The notes beneath the pieces were generated by a model, which ran no database searches, was not told where the DNA came from, and was given only the letters and a program-made list of their open reading frames with translations. Of a DNA stretch of 64,000 bases, positions 9,600-19,035 are shown piece by piece (position 1 is the stretch's first letter; each line of letters starts with the position of its first letter). Made by a program: the position numbers and the translations under genes. Source of the stretch: Sporotomaculum syntrophicum (lineage in GTDB: Bacteria; Bacillota; Desulfotomaculia; Desulfotomaculales; Desulfallaceae); the NCBI RefSeq assembly GCF_009932395.1, contig NZ_LSRS01000006.1, positions 90,173 through 154,172 of the forward strand. Direction: 5' to 3'.

Positions 9600-10397
9600 A
9601 TGTTCATAACCATTGATAACATTAGATATGCTGTGGTTACCAGGGGAACCGGTCCACCTATGCTTTGTTTGCATGGTTTTGCTGAAAATTTTAGTACCTG
9701 GGATTTCATTCATCTAGAGCACTGCCAAATGGTACTGGTGGATTTGATCGGGCATGGCCACAGTGATAAGCCTGAATCTCTTGCACCCTACCGTGTATCG
9801 GCGATCATTGGGCAGCTTCATAAACTGATGCAGCTATTAGGCCATCAGAAATATGCCTTAATGGGTTACTCGATGGGGGGGCGGCTTGCCTTGGCCTATA
9901 CTCTGGCATATCCCCAGGAAATCACCAGGCTTGTATTGGAGAGTTCATCGTACGGCGAGTGCGATACTCAAAATAGAGCCCGGCGTCGTAATCATGATGT
10001 CTGGCTGGCCAAGGCAATCCTGGTAAATGGAATTGAATGGTTTAATGGCTACTGGTCCGGGCTGGATTTGTTCACTTCACAGCAAAATTTGCCCCATAAT
10101 ATTCGCGACAAAATCAGCGAGCGACGCCTGCTGAACTTACCCCATGCGCTGGCTAATACTCTGCTGGGCAACGGTCAGGGAAATTTCCCCTGTTTGCAGG
10201 AGCAAATTACGCATTTATCCGTGCCGGTACTATATATCAATGGCGAGTACGATGATAAGTACCGGAATATAGGTGCGGAGTTTGCCCAATTAAACCCCGG
10301 CATAAGGAGAGAAACCATCCGGGACGCCGGCCATAATAACCATATTGAAAAACCCCATTTGTTTAACGAAGTAGTTAACAATTGGCTGTTATATTAA
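9600..10397 (+). CDS. menH: SHCHC synthase, alpha/beta hydrolase (MenH)
   Basis: Eliminates pyruvate from SEPHCHC to give SHCHC. The 265-residue alpha/beta-hydrolase has [13 protein letters not shown] (oxyanion region), the nucleophile elbow [10 protein letters not shown], a late Asp in [10 protein letters not shown] and the His in [11 protein letters not shown], completing the triad. Start ATG 9600 follows TTGGGAG. Position between menD and menB supports MenH over a general esterase. Confidence 0.88.
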   Translation: MFITIDNIRYAVVTRGTGPPMLCLHGFAENFSTWDFIHLEHCQMVLVDLIGHGHSDKPESLAPYRVSAIIGQLHKLMQLLGHQKYALMGYSMGGRLALAYTLAYPQEITRLVLESSSYGECDTQNRARRRNHDVWLAKAILVNGIEWFNGYWSGLDLFTSQQNLPHNIRDKISERRLLNLPHALANTLLGNGQGNFPCLQEQITHLSVPVLYINGEYDDKYRNIGAEFAQLNPGIRRETIRDAGHNNHIEKPHLFNEVVNNWLLY

Positions 10398-10419
10398 ATT
10401 AATAAATGGAGGGTTAACC

Positions 10420-11259
10420 ATGAACTTCCCTTGGGAAAATACAAACATTAATTACGAAGATATTCTTTATGAGACATACGACGGCATAGCAAAAATAACG
10501 ATTAACCGGCCGGAAGTCCGCAATGCTTTCCGGCCGAAAACCGTAATAGAAATGATTGATGCTTTTACCCGAGCCCGTGAAGATAATCAAATCGGGGTGA
10601 TTATTTTAACGGGAGCCAACCATGGCCGAGGTCAGGATGAAGAAGCCTTTTGTTCCGGTGGAGATCAAAGGGTGCGGGGGAATGGTGGTTATGTGGGCGA
10701 TGATCAAATCCCCCGACTTAATGTTTTAGATCTGCAGCATTTAATTCGCATTATCCCCAAACCTGTCATTGCTATGGTCAATGGCTTTGCCATTGGGGGC
10801 GGGCATGTATTACATGTGGTGTGTGATTTAACCATTGCTTCAGAAAATGCTAAATTTGGTCAGACCGGGCCAAAAGTTGGTTCATTTGATGCAGGTTATG
10901 GCGCCGGCTATTTAGCTCGCATCATCGGGCATAAAAAAGCGCGGGAGATTTGGTACTTATGCCGCCAATATACCGCTAAGGATGCGTTGGAGATGGGCTT
11001 GGTTAACACGGTGGTTCCCTTTGAACAATTGGAAGAAGAAACGGTCAAATGGGCTAAAGAAATCCTGCAGCATTCCGCAACAGCCTTGCGTTTCCTGAAA
11101 GCCTCGTTTAATGCCGATACCGATGGTTTATCCGGTCTGCAACAGTTAGCCGGGGATGCTACCCTGCTGTTCTACACCACCGATGAAGGTAAAGAGGGCA
11201 GGAATGCTTTTCTGGAAAAACGCAATCCTGATTTTCAAAAGTTCCCTAAATTTCCTTGA
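10420..11259 (+). CDS. menB: 1,4-dihydroxy-2-naphthoyl-CoA synthase
   Basis: Crotonase-fold enzyme closing the second ring of the naphthoquinone from o-succinylbenzoyl-CoA. The 279-residue length is typical. Visible motifs are [13 protein letters not shown] (substrate/oxyanion loop), [40 protein letters not shown] and the C-terminal [16 protein letters not shown]. The Asp in GSFDAGYG marks the bicarbonate-independent or -dependent class question, which I cannot settle. RBS GGAGGG eight bases before ATG. Confidence 0.95.
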   Translation: MNFPWENTNINYEDILYETYDGIAKITINRPEVRNAFRPKTVIEMIDAFTRAREDNQIGVIILTGANHGRGQDEEAFCSGGDQRVRGNGGYVGDDQIPRLNVLDLQHLIRIIPKPVIAMVNGFAIGGGHVLHVVCDLTIASENAKFGQTGPKVGSFDAGYGAGYLARIIGHKKAREIWYLCRQYTAKDALEMGLVNTVVPFEQLEEETVKWAKEILQHSATALRFLKASFNADTDGLSGLQQLAGDATLLFYTTDEGKEGRNAFLEKRNPDFQKFPKFP

Positions 11260-11275
11260 GTAAGGTGGACTTTCC

Positions 11276-12628
11276 GTGAATTGGCTTAGAATGCAGGCGC
11301 TGCAAAAACCAAATAAAAAGTTCATTAATGAACTGACCTATAAAGAAATAGATGCACAGGTTACTGATCTGGCCGGAAGATTGTATCATTATGTCAAAGA
11401 CCAGCGCAGGGTGGCTCTTTTTTCTCACAACTCCGAGGAAATGGCTTTATTCTTTCTGGCTCTGCAAGCCATGCAAGTTGAAGTTCTAATGCTGAATGAC
11501 CACTTAGTACCTGAGGAGATAGAAAAAAAGTTAAAATCTTTAAGTATCCGGGTTGTTTTTTCCCAAGATGACTCTTTTATTTCATTTAATGAGGTGTTAC
11601 AAAGTGATAACAGGGAAAACGTTCAGTTTGCTGGAGATTTTAACCTGGAACAAATCGCGGTGATTATGGATACCAGCGCCACCAGTGGTGAATTTAAGTC
11701 GGTTCCTTTGAGGTGGAAGCAGTTTTATGCTCATGTACAGGCTTCTCAAAAAAGTCTGGGCATGACGGAAGAAGATAACTGGCTGCTGGTTCTGCCAATG
11801 TATCATATAAGTGGCTTAACGATACTGCTGCGTAGCTTGTACAATGGTACAAGCGTTACCTTGATGGAAAAGTTTGATGAGAAGCGTATCCTGCAATTGA
11901 TTGAAGCTGGGACGGTTAATATGCTATCGATAGTGCCCACTATGTTAAATAGAATAGTTGAACGGATCAATGAGCATCATTTGCGGGTTGTGTTGGTAGG
12001 TGGTGAATTTATTCCTAAACCTTTGGTGGAAACTTGCTTGACCAAAAAACTCCCTATTTATAAAACCTATGGCATGACAGAGACAACCAGTCAAACTACT
12101 ACGTTTTGTGTCTTAGATGCTCCGCTGAAGCTTGATTCTGTAGGTTTACCCTTGCCGGGAGTAACAATCCGCATTGCTCACCCTGATGAGGCTGGTGTCG
12201 GTGAAATTTTAATTCAAAGTCCCATGCTGATGGACGGGTATCTCGGGCAGGCACCGGTGGCTGGTTTTTTTAATACCCAGGATATTGGCTATGTTGACAA
12301 AGATGGTTATTTGTATGTCCTGGACCGGCGCAAAAATATCATCATCTCCGGTGGCGAAAATATTTATCCCCAAGAAATCGAAAATGTTTTATACGCTCAC
12401 CCTGCTATATCAGAATGTGCCGTCGTGGGGATGAAGGATGGGAAGTGGGGTCAGGTACCTGTGCTATTTGTTGTTTCCTTGTTGGATGAGCGTAGTATAA
12501 TAAACTATCTGGCCAAAAGAATAGCCAAATATAAACTGCCCAAGAGAGTAATTCATTTAGCTGAGCTACCAAAAAGCGCCACCAACAAAATATTAAAAAA
12601 GAATTTGGTTGAACAATATGTGGATTAA
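11276..12628 (+). CDS. menE: o-Succinylbenzoate-CoA ligase
   Basis: ANL-superfamily adenylating enzyme activating o-succinylbenzoate with ATP and CoA. The 450-residue protein has a P-loop-like MDTSATSGEFKSVPL (A3 motif), YKTYGMTETTSQ (A5), DIGYVDKDGYLYVLDRRKNI (A7/A8 hinge) and a C-terminal Lys near SATNKILKKN (A10). Start GTG 11276 follows AAGGTGG; it lies 16 bases after menB, and its 3' end overlaps menC. Confidence 0.93.
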   Translation: MNWLRMQALQKPNKKFINELTYKEIDAQVTDLAGRLYHYVKDQRRVALFSHNSEEMALFFLALQAMQVEVLMLNDHLVPEEIEKKLKSLSIRVVFSQDDSFISFNEVLQSDNRENVQFAGDFNLEQIAVIMDTSATSGEFKSVPLRWKQFYAHVQASQKSLGMTEEDNWLLVLPMYHISGLTILLRSLYNGTSVTLMEKFDEKRILQLIEAGTVNMLSIVPTMLNRIVERINEHHLRVVLVGGEFIPKPLVETCLTKKLPIYKTYGMTETTSQTTTFCVLDAPLKLDSVGLPLPGVTIRIAHPDEAGVGEILIQSPMLMDGYLGQAPVAGFFNTQDIGYVDKDGYLYVLDRRKNIIISGGENIYPQEIENVLYAHPAISECAVVGMKDGKWGQVPVLFVVSLLDERSIINYLAKRIAKYKLPKRVIHLAELPKSATNKILKKNLVEQYVD

Positions 12629-13730
12629 AAGCATTGAACTATTTCATTTGAGTATGCCTTTAAAGTTTACCTTTAAGACCTCTCAAACCAGCCTAAATCG
12701 ACGAGAGACTCTCGTAATTAAATTAATGGATGATTTGGGTAATACTGGACACGGGGAAGTTGTGGCCTTCAATGAACCGTTTTATACTAAGGAAACACTG
12801 TCGGTTGCTAAGCGGAAACTAATTAATCGCTTGCTTCCCCGTCTGCTCCGTCAAGAAATTAAACAGCCCTTTGAAGTTCATCAATGGATGGATTTAACTC
12901 ACCCGATGGCAACAGCCGGCCTGGAGAATGCGGTTTTAGATTTGTTTGCCAGGCGTCAACGACAGTCCATCATGGATCTGGTGTTTCATGAAGAAACCAG
13001 TGATAAGATTTACGCGGGTATCGTTCTGGGGGATTTGGATAGCCAAAGCTTGTTAAATCAAATTGAGGAATATGTAAATGAAGGTTACGTTCGTTTTAAA
13101 ATTAAAATCAAACCGGAAGATGGTTATGCCAAATTAAAGCAGATCCGGGCAAAGTACCCGGACCTGATGTTATTAGCTGATGCCAATAACAGTTTTACGC
13201 TGGAACAGATGCGAGATCTAAAGGAAATTGATGAGTTGGGTTTGCTTTGTCTTGAAGAACCAATGACTTACGGGGACTTTTCAGCCTATCAAAAACTTCA
13301 AGCACAAATGAAAACCCCACTATGCCTGGATGAAAGTATTCAATTCATAGAAGATTTAAATACCGCCATTGCGTTAAAGGCTTGTCAGGTGGTTAATATT
13401 AAAGTTGGCCGGGTGGGAGGGCTGTATTACGCAAAACAAATGATTGATTTATGCCGCCGGCATAACATTCATTATTGGGTCGGCAGTATGATGGAAAGCG
13501 GTATATCCAAAATACTGCATGTCCATTTGGCCAGCCTAAAAGATAATTATATCCCTGGTGATTTATCTTCCTCCCGGCGCTACTTTGCTAAAGATGTCAT
13601 TCAACCAGAAATAACAGTTCAGCATGGCCTCATTCTAGTGCCTAAAGGACCAGGTTTAGGTGTGGAAATTGATGAAGCTGCTTTAAAATATTTTACCATC
13701 GATCATACCATCATTGACGGAAGAACTTAG
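12618..13730 (+). CDS. menC: o-Succinylbenzoate synthase
   Basis: Enolase-superfamily dehydratase converting SHCHC to o-succinylbenzoate with Mg2+. The 370-residue protein has the KxK motif in RFKIKIKPE, metal ligands in LLADANNSF, CLEEPM and CLDESIQF, and the second catalytic Lys in VVNIKVGRVGG. ATG 12618 lies inside the last codons of menE, suggesting translational coupling; no strong ribosome site is visible. Members of this N-acylamino-acid racemase-like branch are often mis-annotated as racemases, but the operon makes MenC clear. Confidence 0.92.
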   Translation: MWIKSIELFHLSMPLKFTFKTSQTSLNRRETLVIKLMDDLGNTGHGEVVAFNEPFYTKETLSVAKRKLINRLLPRLLRQEIKQPFEVHQWMDLTHPMATAGLENAVLDLFARRQRQSIMDLVFHEETSDKIYAGIVLGDLDSQSLLNQIEEYVNEGYVRFKIKIKPEDGYAKLKQIRAKYPDLMLLADANNSFTLEQMRDLKEIDELGLLCLEEPMTYGDFSAYQKLQAQMKTPLCLDESIQFIEDLNTAIALKACQVVNIKVGRVGGLYYAKQMIDLCRRHNIHYWVGSMMESGISKILHVHLASLKDNYIPGDLSSSRRYFAKDVIQPEITVQHGLILVPKGPGLGVEIDEAALKYFTIDHTIIDGRT

Positions 13731-13743
13731 TTTGGAGGCTACC

Positions 13744-14118
13744 ATGAATCTGCTTGAGAGCTTAAATATTGAATATTTTCGCCTGGATCCTGTTAATGGG
13801 GAATTTGAGGCCAAAATGAATTTAACTTCCTTTCACAGTCAACCCTTTGGTATGCTGCATGGCGGAGCCACCATTGCTTTTGGTGAGACGGTAGCAGCCA
13901 TGGCTTCTAATTGTATGATTGAAAAAGATAAAATAGCAGTAGGTCAAACCGTGGTCGCCTATCATTTTAAACCGAAAAAGATTGAAGGCTATCTCCTGGC
14001 CAAGGGTATACTCATGCACCAGGGTAAGAGATCACATGTATGGCGGATAGAAATGTATGATGAAAATGAGCTACTCATTTCCTGTGTAACAGTGACCAAT
14101 ACCGTTGTTAAAAAATAG
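13744..14118 (+). CDS. menI: Hotdog thioesterase, likely DHNA-CoA hydrolase
   Basis: A 124-residue PaaI/4HBT-type hotdog protein with the helix motif QPFGMLHGGATIAFGETVA and a GQTVVAYHFKPKK strand. Such thioesterases release 1,4-dihydroxy-2-naphthoate from its CoA ester. Start ATG 13744 follows TTGGAGG; 13 bases after menC. Last gene of the men operon, so the DHNA-CoA role is inferred from context; the family alone shows only acyl-CoA thioesterase activity. Confidence 0.75.
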   Translation: MNLLESLNIEYFRLDPVNGEFEAKMNLTSFHSQPFGMLHGGATIAFGETVAAMASNCMIEKDKIAVGQTVVAYHFKPKKIEGYLLAKGILMHQGKRSHVWRIEMYDENELLISCVTVTNTVVKK

Positions 14119-14123
14119 CCAGT

Positions 14124-14152
14124 AGAAGGTTCTGGGACTTTCCGGATCCTTC
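14124..14152 (+). terminator. Hairpin after the men operon
   Basis: agaaggttctgg pairs with ccggatccttct with one mismatch and one G-U pair. There is no clear T-run, so termination strength is uncertain. Confidence 0.4.
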
Positions 14153-14265
14153 TTAATTAATGTTAATCTCATTGAGTTTTTGCGGCTGTCTTTATGCAAC
14201 AAAGGAAATATTAAGTATAGTTAAAAAGATGATGAAGATTAAAATTATCACAAAGGAAGGTAATT

Positions 14266-14682
14266 ATGAAAAGTTACAGAAAAGAACTATGGTTTGAAGT
14301 TCCACGGAGACGCGAATTAATTAATATTACCCCGCAAGTGAAACAATGTTTGGCGCAAAGTGGTATTACTGAGGGACTGCTTCTATGTAACGCGATGCAT
14401 ATTACCGCTAGTGTCTTTATTAACGACGATGAAACCGGGCTTCATCAAGACTTTGAAGTTTGGTTGGAAGGGTTGGCTCCTGAAAAGCCATATTCGCGGT
14501 ATCAACACAATGGCTTTGAGGACAACGCGGACGCCCATCTTAAGCGCACTATTATGGGAAGAGAAGTGGTCGTTGCTGTCACTGAAGGAAAACTTGATCT
14601 CGGTCCCTGGGAGCAGATTTTTTATGGTGAATTTGATGGTAAAAGGAGAAAAAGGGTGTTAGTTAAAATTATTGGCGAGTAA
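14266..14682 (+). CDS. YjbQ/UPF0047 family protein
   Basis: A 138-residue single-domain protein with the family pattern [35 protein letters not shown] and [17 protein letters not shown], which includes the conserved His and Glu residues. Members have been linked to residual thiamine-phosphate synthase activity; the physiological role is not settled. RBS AAAGGAAGG before ATG 14266. Single gene; a TPP-controlled thiamine unit lies 20 kb away but there is no direct link. Confidence 0.85.
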   Translation: MKSYRKELWFEVPRRRELINITPQVKQCLAQSGITEGLLLCNAMHITASVFINDDETGLHQDFEVWLEGLAPEKPYSRYQHNGFEDNADAHLKRTIMGREVVVAVTEGKLDLGPWEQIFYGEFDGKRRKRVLVKIIGE

Positions 14683-15204
14683 AGCAAACACTATATGGCA
14701 GGTACAGGCGATACAAATACAAAAAAATCGAAAGTCATGATGACTTTGATACAAAGTACTATATATTTTTCATGCATTGGTATGCTATACTAATAAAACA
14801 GACTTTTCAAGTCTCAGGACAGTTTTGGCTACTCTACCATAGTACTTTAGAGCAGTAATATTCGAAATCACTTTATCTGGAACCGTAACGGTTATGGTAA
14901 CCTGACTGACCAGGTACGCGTTAGAAAGCCCTCCATTGTGATTTAATTCGCAAAGGAGGGCTTTTAATATAAAATCATGATCATATGTATAACGAATGGT
15001 TTGCTCTAACCCTAAATGGGTATTTGATGATGTCAAATTAATGTGGAATTAACAGAATTGTGGGTGTTGCTGATAAGTAAATAAGTTGGATGCCTGGCAC
15101 CATGCAGAAGGAAATGGAAGTTCATTAACGTAATATTTAGAAAGAGACAGGTAATCCATTCTTGATTAATTAAAACTAAATACATTATTAAAAGGGGCGA
15201 TAGT
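14683..15204. other. Intergenic region with one strong hairpin
   Basis: At 14925-14964 aaagccctcc and ggagggcttt form a perfect ten-pair stem around a 20-base loop, followed by TTAATAT on the plus strand; it may terminate transcription from 14266-14682. A minus-strand open frame (14785-15036) runs across it but lacks a ribosome site and I do not accept it. Nothing else recognised. Confidence 0.45.
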
Positions 15205-15978
15205 ATGGCTGATGTTATAGATTACCGGATTTTTGGCGACGATATGCAGGCGGTGGAAATTGAGCTTGATCCCGGTGAAGGTGTACGTGCCGAAGCCGGC
15301 GCTATGATGCTTATGGAAGACGGAATTGAGATGCAAACCTCCACCGGCGGTGGATTATTCAAAGGATTTAAAAGAATGATCACAGGGGAAAGTTTTTTTA
15401 TTACCACCTTTGCAAATAACGGTCGGGATAAAGCCAGGGTTACTTTTGGTGCTCCTTATCCGGGAAAAATTATCCCGCTGGACCTGGCCTCCCTGGGCAG
15501 AGAGTTGCTGTGTCAGAAAGACTCTTTCCTGTGTGCGGCCAGGGGTATAGAAATTGAAATCGCCTTTACCAAAAGATTGGGAGCAGGTCTATTTGGCGGT
15601 GAAGGTTTCATCCTTCAACGCTTGACCGGACAGGGTATGTCCTTTGTTCATGCCGGCGGCACGATTATTACAAAAGAGCTGATGCCCCGAGAAAACCTGA
15701 GGGTGGATACCGGTTGTATAGTGGCTATAGAACCCTCGGTTGATTACGATATCCAGTTTGTTGGCGGCTTTAAAAATGCCCTTTTTGGTGGTGAAGGCAT
15801 GTTTATCGCCAAGTTGACCGGCCCCGGTAAAGTTTACCTGCAAAGCCTGCCTTTCTCCCGCCTGGCTGACCGGATTGTTGCCGCGTCACGCTTCCAACAG
15901 CGGGGCGAGCAGAGTGGCGTGGCCGGTATTGGCGGTGACATCCTGGGCAGCATTTTCGGGGGCGACAGAAAGTTTTAG
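15205..15978 (+). CDS. AIM24-family (TIGR00266) protein
   Basis: A 257-residue beta-rich protein with the repeated family hallmarks EAGAMMLMEDGI, GGLFKGFKRMITGESFFITTF, GLFGGEGFILQRLTGQG and ALFGGEGMFIAKLTGPGKVYLQ. Relatives include mitochondrial AIM24 and bacterial YdjG-like proteins, thought to act at membranes; no enzymatic activity is known. RBS AAAGGGG before ATG 15205. Its stop overlaps tail-to-tail with the SPFH relic on the other strand. Confidence 0.85.
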   Translation: MADVIDYRIFGDDMQAVEIELDPGEGVRAEAGAMMLMEDGIEMQTSTGGGLFKGFKRMITGESFFITTFANNGRDKARVTFGAPYPGKIIPLDLASLGRELLCQKDSFLCAARGIEIEIAFTKRLGAGLFGGEGFILQRLTGQGMSFVHAGGTIITKELMPRENLRVDTGCIVAIEPSVDYDIQFVGGFKNALFGGEGMFIAKLTGPGKVYLQSLPFSRLADRIVAASRFQQRGEQSGVAGIGGDILGSIFGGDRKF

Positions 15979-16490
15979 TTGTCCCTCAGCTGGTCTTTCG
16001 GCAGCTTGCCGGGTAAGCGCCCCGCCCGTCGGGTCGCTTACCGGAGCAAGAACTCAATATGGGCGTTTACGCTGCGCAGCTCGTTGTTAATCATGACCAC
16101 TTTGCGCTCTTCATTAAGCTTAACAACATCTTCCTGCTATAGCTGGGCAATAGCCATTTGAGCCATGCCTACAGCACCCTCGACGATCTTTTGACGTGCT
16201 GCTACTATGGCTGTGTTTTGCTGGCGCTGGAACATAGCGCTGGTAATCTCAGTGGCATAGGCCAGATGGGTTAGCCTGGCCTCCATTACTCTTACTCCCG
16301 CCACGGATAGTCGTTTCTTTAACTCCTGTCCTAATTCGCCGGCTACCTCCTCGGCGTAACCACGCAACGAGTAACCATCTTCCGCGAAGTTAACATAGGG
16401 GTATTTAGTCGCTAAACGCGCGTTTCTGTAATGGCCTTGAAATAGGGAGTTTGCGTATGGACATTAAAAGCTTCCTGATTTACATATTTC
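15975..16490 (-). pseudogene. Decayed SPFH/Band 7 protein with C-terminal Arc-like domain
   Basis: Reading the minus strand, residues such as YPYVNF..GYSLRGYAEEVAGEL and VMEARLTHLAYATEI then RQKIVEGAVGMAQMAIAQL are the second half of an SPFH domain. A TAG follows at 16137-16139, but the frame continues QEDVVKLNEERK, as intact family members do. It then jumps to LRSVNAHIEFLLR, the ribbon-helix-helix (Arc-type) tail found on some SPFH proteins, implying a deletion. A TAA at 16038-16040 interrupts again before RRAGRLPGKLPKDQLRDN and the final TAA at 15975-15977. Upstream of 16440 the frame is shifted and the N-terminal half is missing. Clear pseudogene. Confidence 0.75.
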
Positions 16491-16726
16491 TCGAAAAAAG
16501 TTATTTATGCAAGGTTGCCTTGGGTGATATGTGGTATGTACATTACCAGTATAATACAATAAGTATAGCTAGAAATATGTTGTTTCCTGAGCTGCAGTAA
16601 TTTTTGTTTCAATGTTTGCTGATTAAGACGAGTAAGTAGTAATTAAAGGTTATAGCCAGCAGGGTAATCTAGAAATAACGGGAATACTAAATTATTGTCT
16701 AAATACGATCGTAAAGGTGGTTGCAA

Positions 16727-17908
16727 ATGACTAACGTTGACTTAATTGCTACGGCGACGTTTGGTTTGGAGGCGTTGGTAGCACAGGAAGTCAAAGCTCT
16801 GGGTTATGAAAAAGTAACGGTAGAAAACGGTAAAGTAACCTTTAACGCAGATTTAAGTGCTATCTGCCGGGCAAACTTATGGTTACGTACAGCGGATCGA
16901 GTGCGTTTGAAAGTGGGCGAGTTTAAGGCTGCCACCTTTGATGAGCTTTTTGAGCAAACTAAGGCGCTGCCGTGGCCTGAATTAATTCCGGGTAATGCTG
17001 AGTTTCCTGTAGAAGGTAAATCTGTTAAATCCACACTATTCAGTGTCTCCGACTGCCAGGCTATTGTTAAAAAGGCAGTTGTGGAAAGCATGAAACAAAA
17101 GTACAAACAGCAATGGTTTCCCGAGCAAGGACCGTTGTATAAAATTGAAGTGGCTTTATTAAAGGATATTGCTACTTTAACGATAGACACGAGCGGCGCG
17201 GGACTACATAAAAGAGGTTACCGGGGCATGGCCAGCCAGGCACCCCTTAAAGAAACGCTGGCTGCGGCTTTAATATTATTGTCGCACTGGCAGCCGGACA
17301 CTGTTTTAATGGATCCTTTTTGCGGTTCCGGGACTATCCCCATTGAGGCGGCACTGATTGGGCAAAATATTGCGCCTGGGATGAACCGTGAGTTTGTATC
17401 CGAAAACTGGCCTACTATACCCAGAGAATTCTGGAGGCAGGCCAGGAAAGAAACTCATGATTTGGCCTGTTACAACCGTTCTTTAAGTATAATAGGCACC
17501 GATATCGACAATGACGTTTTAAAACTAGCACGCCAAAATGCCGGCGAGGCGGGAGTGGATGAGCTGGTTCATTTTCAGTGCCTGCCGGTTGCCCAAGTCC
17601 GGTCCAGTAAAAAATACGGCAAAATTATTTGTAACCCGCCCTACGGTGAGCGTTTGGGCGAATTGCGGGAAGTAGAACGGCTGTACAGGGAAATGGGGCA
17701 GGTCTTCAGCCGGCTGGACACCTGGTCTTTTTACATACTCGCTGCCCACCCGCAGTTTGAAAAACTGTACGGCCGGCCGGCCACGAAAAAAAGGAAGTTG
17801 TACAATGGCAATATCAAAGTAGATTACTATCAGTATTTTGGGCCCAGGCCACCCAGGAAAGCAAGTGTGGACGGTTTTAGCTATGAAAACCGGAGTATTG
17901 GTGTATAA
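16727..17908 (+). CDS. THUMP-domain rRNA (guanine-N2) methyltransferase, RlmL/YpsC type
   Basis: SAM-dependent methyltransferase predicted to modify 23S rRNA guanine N2. The 393-residue protein has an N-terminal ferredoxin-like/THUMP part (1-165) and a Rossmann domain with MDPFCGSGTIPIEAAL (SAM motif I), IIGTDIDNDVLKLARQNA and the catalytic IICNPPYGERLG. Start ATG 16727 follows AAAGGTGG. Matches the single-domain Firmicute form rather than the fused RlmKL of gamma-proteobacteria. Confidence 0.88.
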   Translation: MTNVDLIATATFGLEALVAQEVKALGYEKVTVENGKVTFNADLSAICRANLWLRTADRVRLKVGEFKAATFDELFEQTKALPWPELIPGNAEFPVEGKSVKSTLFSVSDCQAIVKKAVVESMKQKYKQQWFPEQGPLYKIEVALLKDIATLTIDTSGAGLHKRGYRGMASQAPLKETLAAALILLSHWQPDTVLMDPFCGSGTIPIEAALIGQNIAPGMNREFVSENWPTIPREFWRQARKETHDLACYNRSLSIIGTDIDNDVLKLARQNAGEAGVDELVHFQCLPVAQVRSSKKYGKIICNPPYGERLGELREVERLYREMGQVFSRLDTWSFYILAAHPQFEKLYGRPATKKRKLYNGNIKVDYYQYFGPRPPRKASVDGFSYENRSIGV

Positions 17909-17941
17909 TAAATATTGGATAAAATGATGAGGAGTGATAAT

Positions 17942-18370
17942 TTGGCAGCGCAGCAAGTAATTATTAGCACTGATAAGGGAAATATTACCATGGAGTTGTA
18001 TCCGGATAAAATGCCTGTTACAGTGGAAAACTTTCTAAAATTAGCCAACGATGGTTTTTATAATGGGCTGAAATTCCACAGGGTGGAGCACTGGGTTGTG
18101 CAGGGTGGTGACCCTAAGGGCAATGGCACTGGTGGACCGGGTTGGACAATTAAGCTGGAAACACACCCCGAAGTGAAAAACGTGCGGGGTGCTGTAGCTA
18201 TGGCTAGGTCAGCGCATCCAGATTCTGCCGGTTCGCAGTTTTATATTTTAAAGACAGATGCAGAATGGTTAGACGGTCAGTATGCAGTGTTTGGGAATGT
18301 CACAGATGGCATGGACGTAGTGGACAAGCTGGATATTGGCGATAAAATGAATGAGGTAATAGTGGTATAA
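17942..18370 (+). CDS. Cyclophilin-type peptidyl-prolyl isomerase
   Basis: Cytosolic cis-trans prolyl isomerase of 142 residues with no signal peptide. Motifs: FHRVEHWVVQGGDPKGNGTGG, with the catalytic Arg/Phe-Gln region, and AMARSAHPDSAGSQFYI. Start TTG 17942 follows TGAGGAGTG; it lies about 30 bases after the methyltransferase gene and is probably cotranscribed. A strong terminator follows. Confidence 0.9.
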   Translation: MAAQQVIISTDKGNITMELYPDKMPVTVENFLKLANDGFYNGLKFHRVEHWVVQGGDPKGNGTGGPGWTIKLETHPEVKNVRGAVAMARSAHPDSAGSQFYILKTDAEWLDGQYAVFGNVTDGMDVVDKLDIGDKMNEVIVV

Positions 18371-18442
18371 AAAAACATACCAGTGTAATAATATAGTTAC
18401 TGCACTGAGCAGTAACCAGCCTCCTAAATCTCTCTCAGCAAT

Positions 18443-18468
18443 CCCGCCTAGTAAGGCGGGTTTTTTTT
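18443..18468 (+). terminator. Intrinsic terminator
   Basis: cccgcc/ggcggg stem with a six-base loop followed by eight T residues, after the cyclophilin gene. Confidence 0.85.
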
Positions 18469-18539
18469 AACCTTTATTTTCACTGAAGGATTTTTCACCG
18501 GCAGAGGGAAGTATATGATACAAAAGGGGTTGGTGGCGC

Positions 18540-18803
18540 GTGACGAATAAAGGAAATAGATTTCAACAGCCGGTGCGCATTACACTGGCCATTGTTCTTT
18601 GGGCATTCATATTATGGGTGCTTACACTGGGTATGCCTGCCCTGGTGCCAATAGCCAAAGCAATATTTATCGTGGCGGTGCTTCCCACCGGACTGGTGGA
18701 ATGGCTTAGATACAAGGGTTTGGTGGGGGAAAAAAGTGCGGTGCCGGCAAAAATATTATTAATGATTATAGCGACATTGCTCTGGTACTTTGTTTATCGT
18801 TAA
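18540..18803 (+). CDS. Small membrane protein, unknown function
   Basis: An 87-residue protein with three hydrophobic segments (about residues 13-30, 34-52 and 68-86). Start GTG 18540 with AAAGGGG upstream. I recognise no family. It is closed by the bidirectional hairpin at 18810-18836. Confidence 0.6.
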   Translation: MTNKGNRFQQPVRITLAIVLWAFILWVLTLGMPALVPIAKAIFIVAVLPTGLVEWLRYKGLVGEKSAVPAKILLMIIATLLWYFVYR

Positions 18804-18809
18804 AAAATG

Positions 18810-18836
18810 GCGGGCAACATAGTTTATGGTGCCCGC
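18810..18836. terminator. Bidirectional terminator
   Basis: gcgggcaacata and tatggtgcccgc pair around gttta; A-rich sequence on the left and TATTTT on the right let it serve the convergent genes on both sides. Confidence 0.6.
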
Positions 18837-18864
18837 ATATTTTAACTAAAATTTGCAGTGAATT

Positions 18865-19011
18865 TTATTTGACGATCATCATATACGTTCCGGCTGCCGC
18901 AAGAATTGATACAATTAGGCTTACTATAACCCACGTGAGGTCTTTTTTAATTCTTTGAGCCAGTTTCGAAGTGCTCATTTCTGTGGGAAAATCGTTCCCG
19001 GTTTTTGACAT
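18865..19011 (-). CDS. 48-residue single-helix membrane protein
   Basis: Begins MSKTGNDFPTEM, has basic RIKKDL, then a hydrophobic helix VIVSLIVSILAAAGTYMMIV. ATG 19011 is preceded by AACAGGAGGTG. It follows the GerMN lipoprotein gene by 25 bases on the same strand, so the two are probably cotranscribed. Too small for most callers; no family recognised. Confidence 0.6.
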   Translation of the reverse strand: MSKTGNDFPTEMSTSKLAQRIKKDLTWVIVSLIVSILAAAGTYMMIVK

Positions 19012-19035
19012 GGTTACTGCACCTCCTGTTAATTA

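Noticed and set aside
14785-15036. 83-codon minus-strand open frame
   Set aside because: No ribosome site, no recognisable pattern, and it spans a perfect ten-pair hairpin that looks like a terminator.
16137-16139. In-frame TAG in the SPFH relic as possible pyrrolysine codon
   Set aside because: The gene has a second stop, a frameshift, an internal deletion and no N-terminus, so decay explains the stop; pyrrolysine is used in methylamine methyltransferases, not in SPFH proteins.
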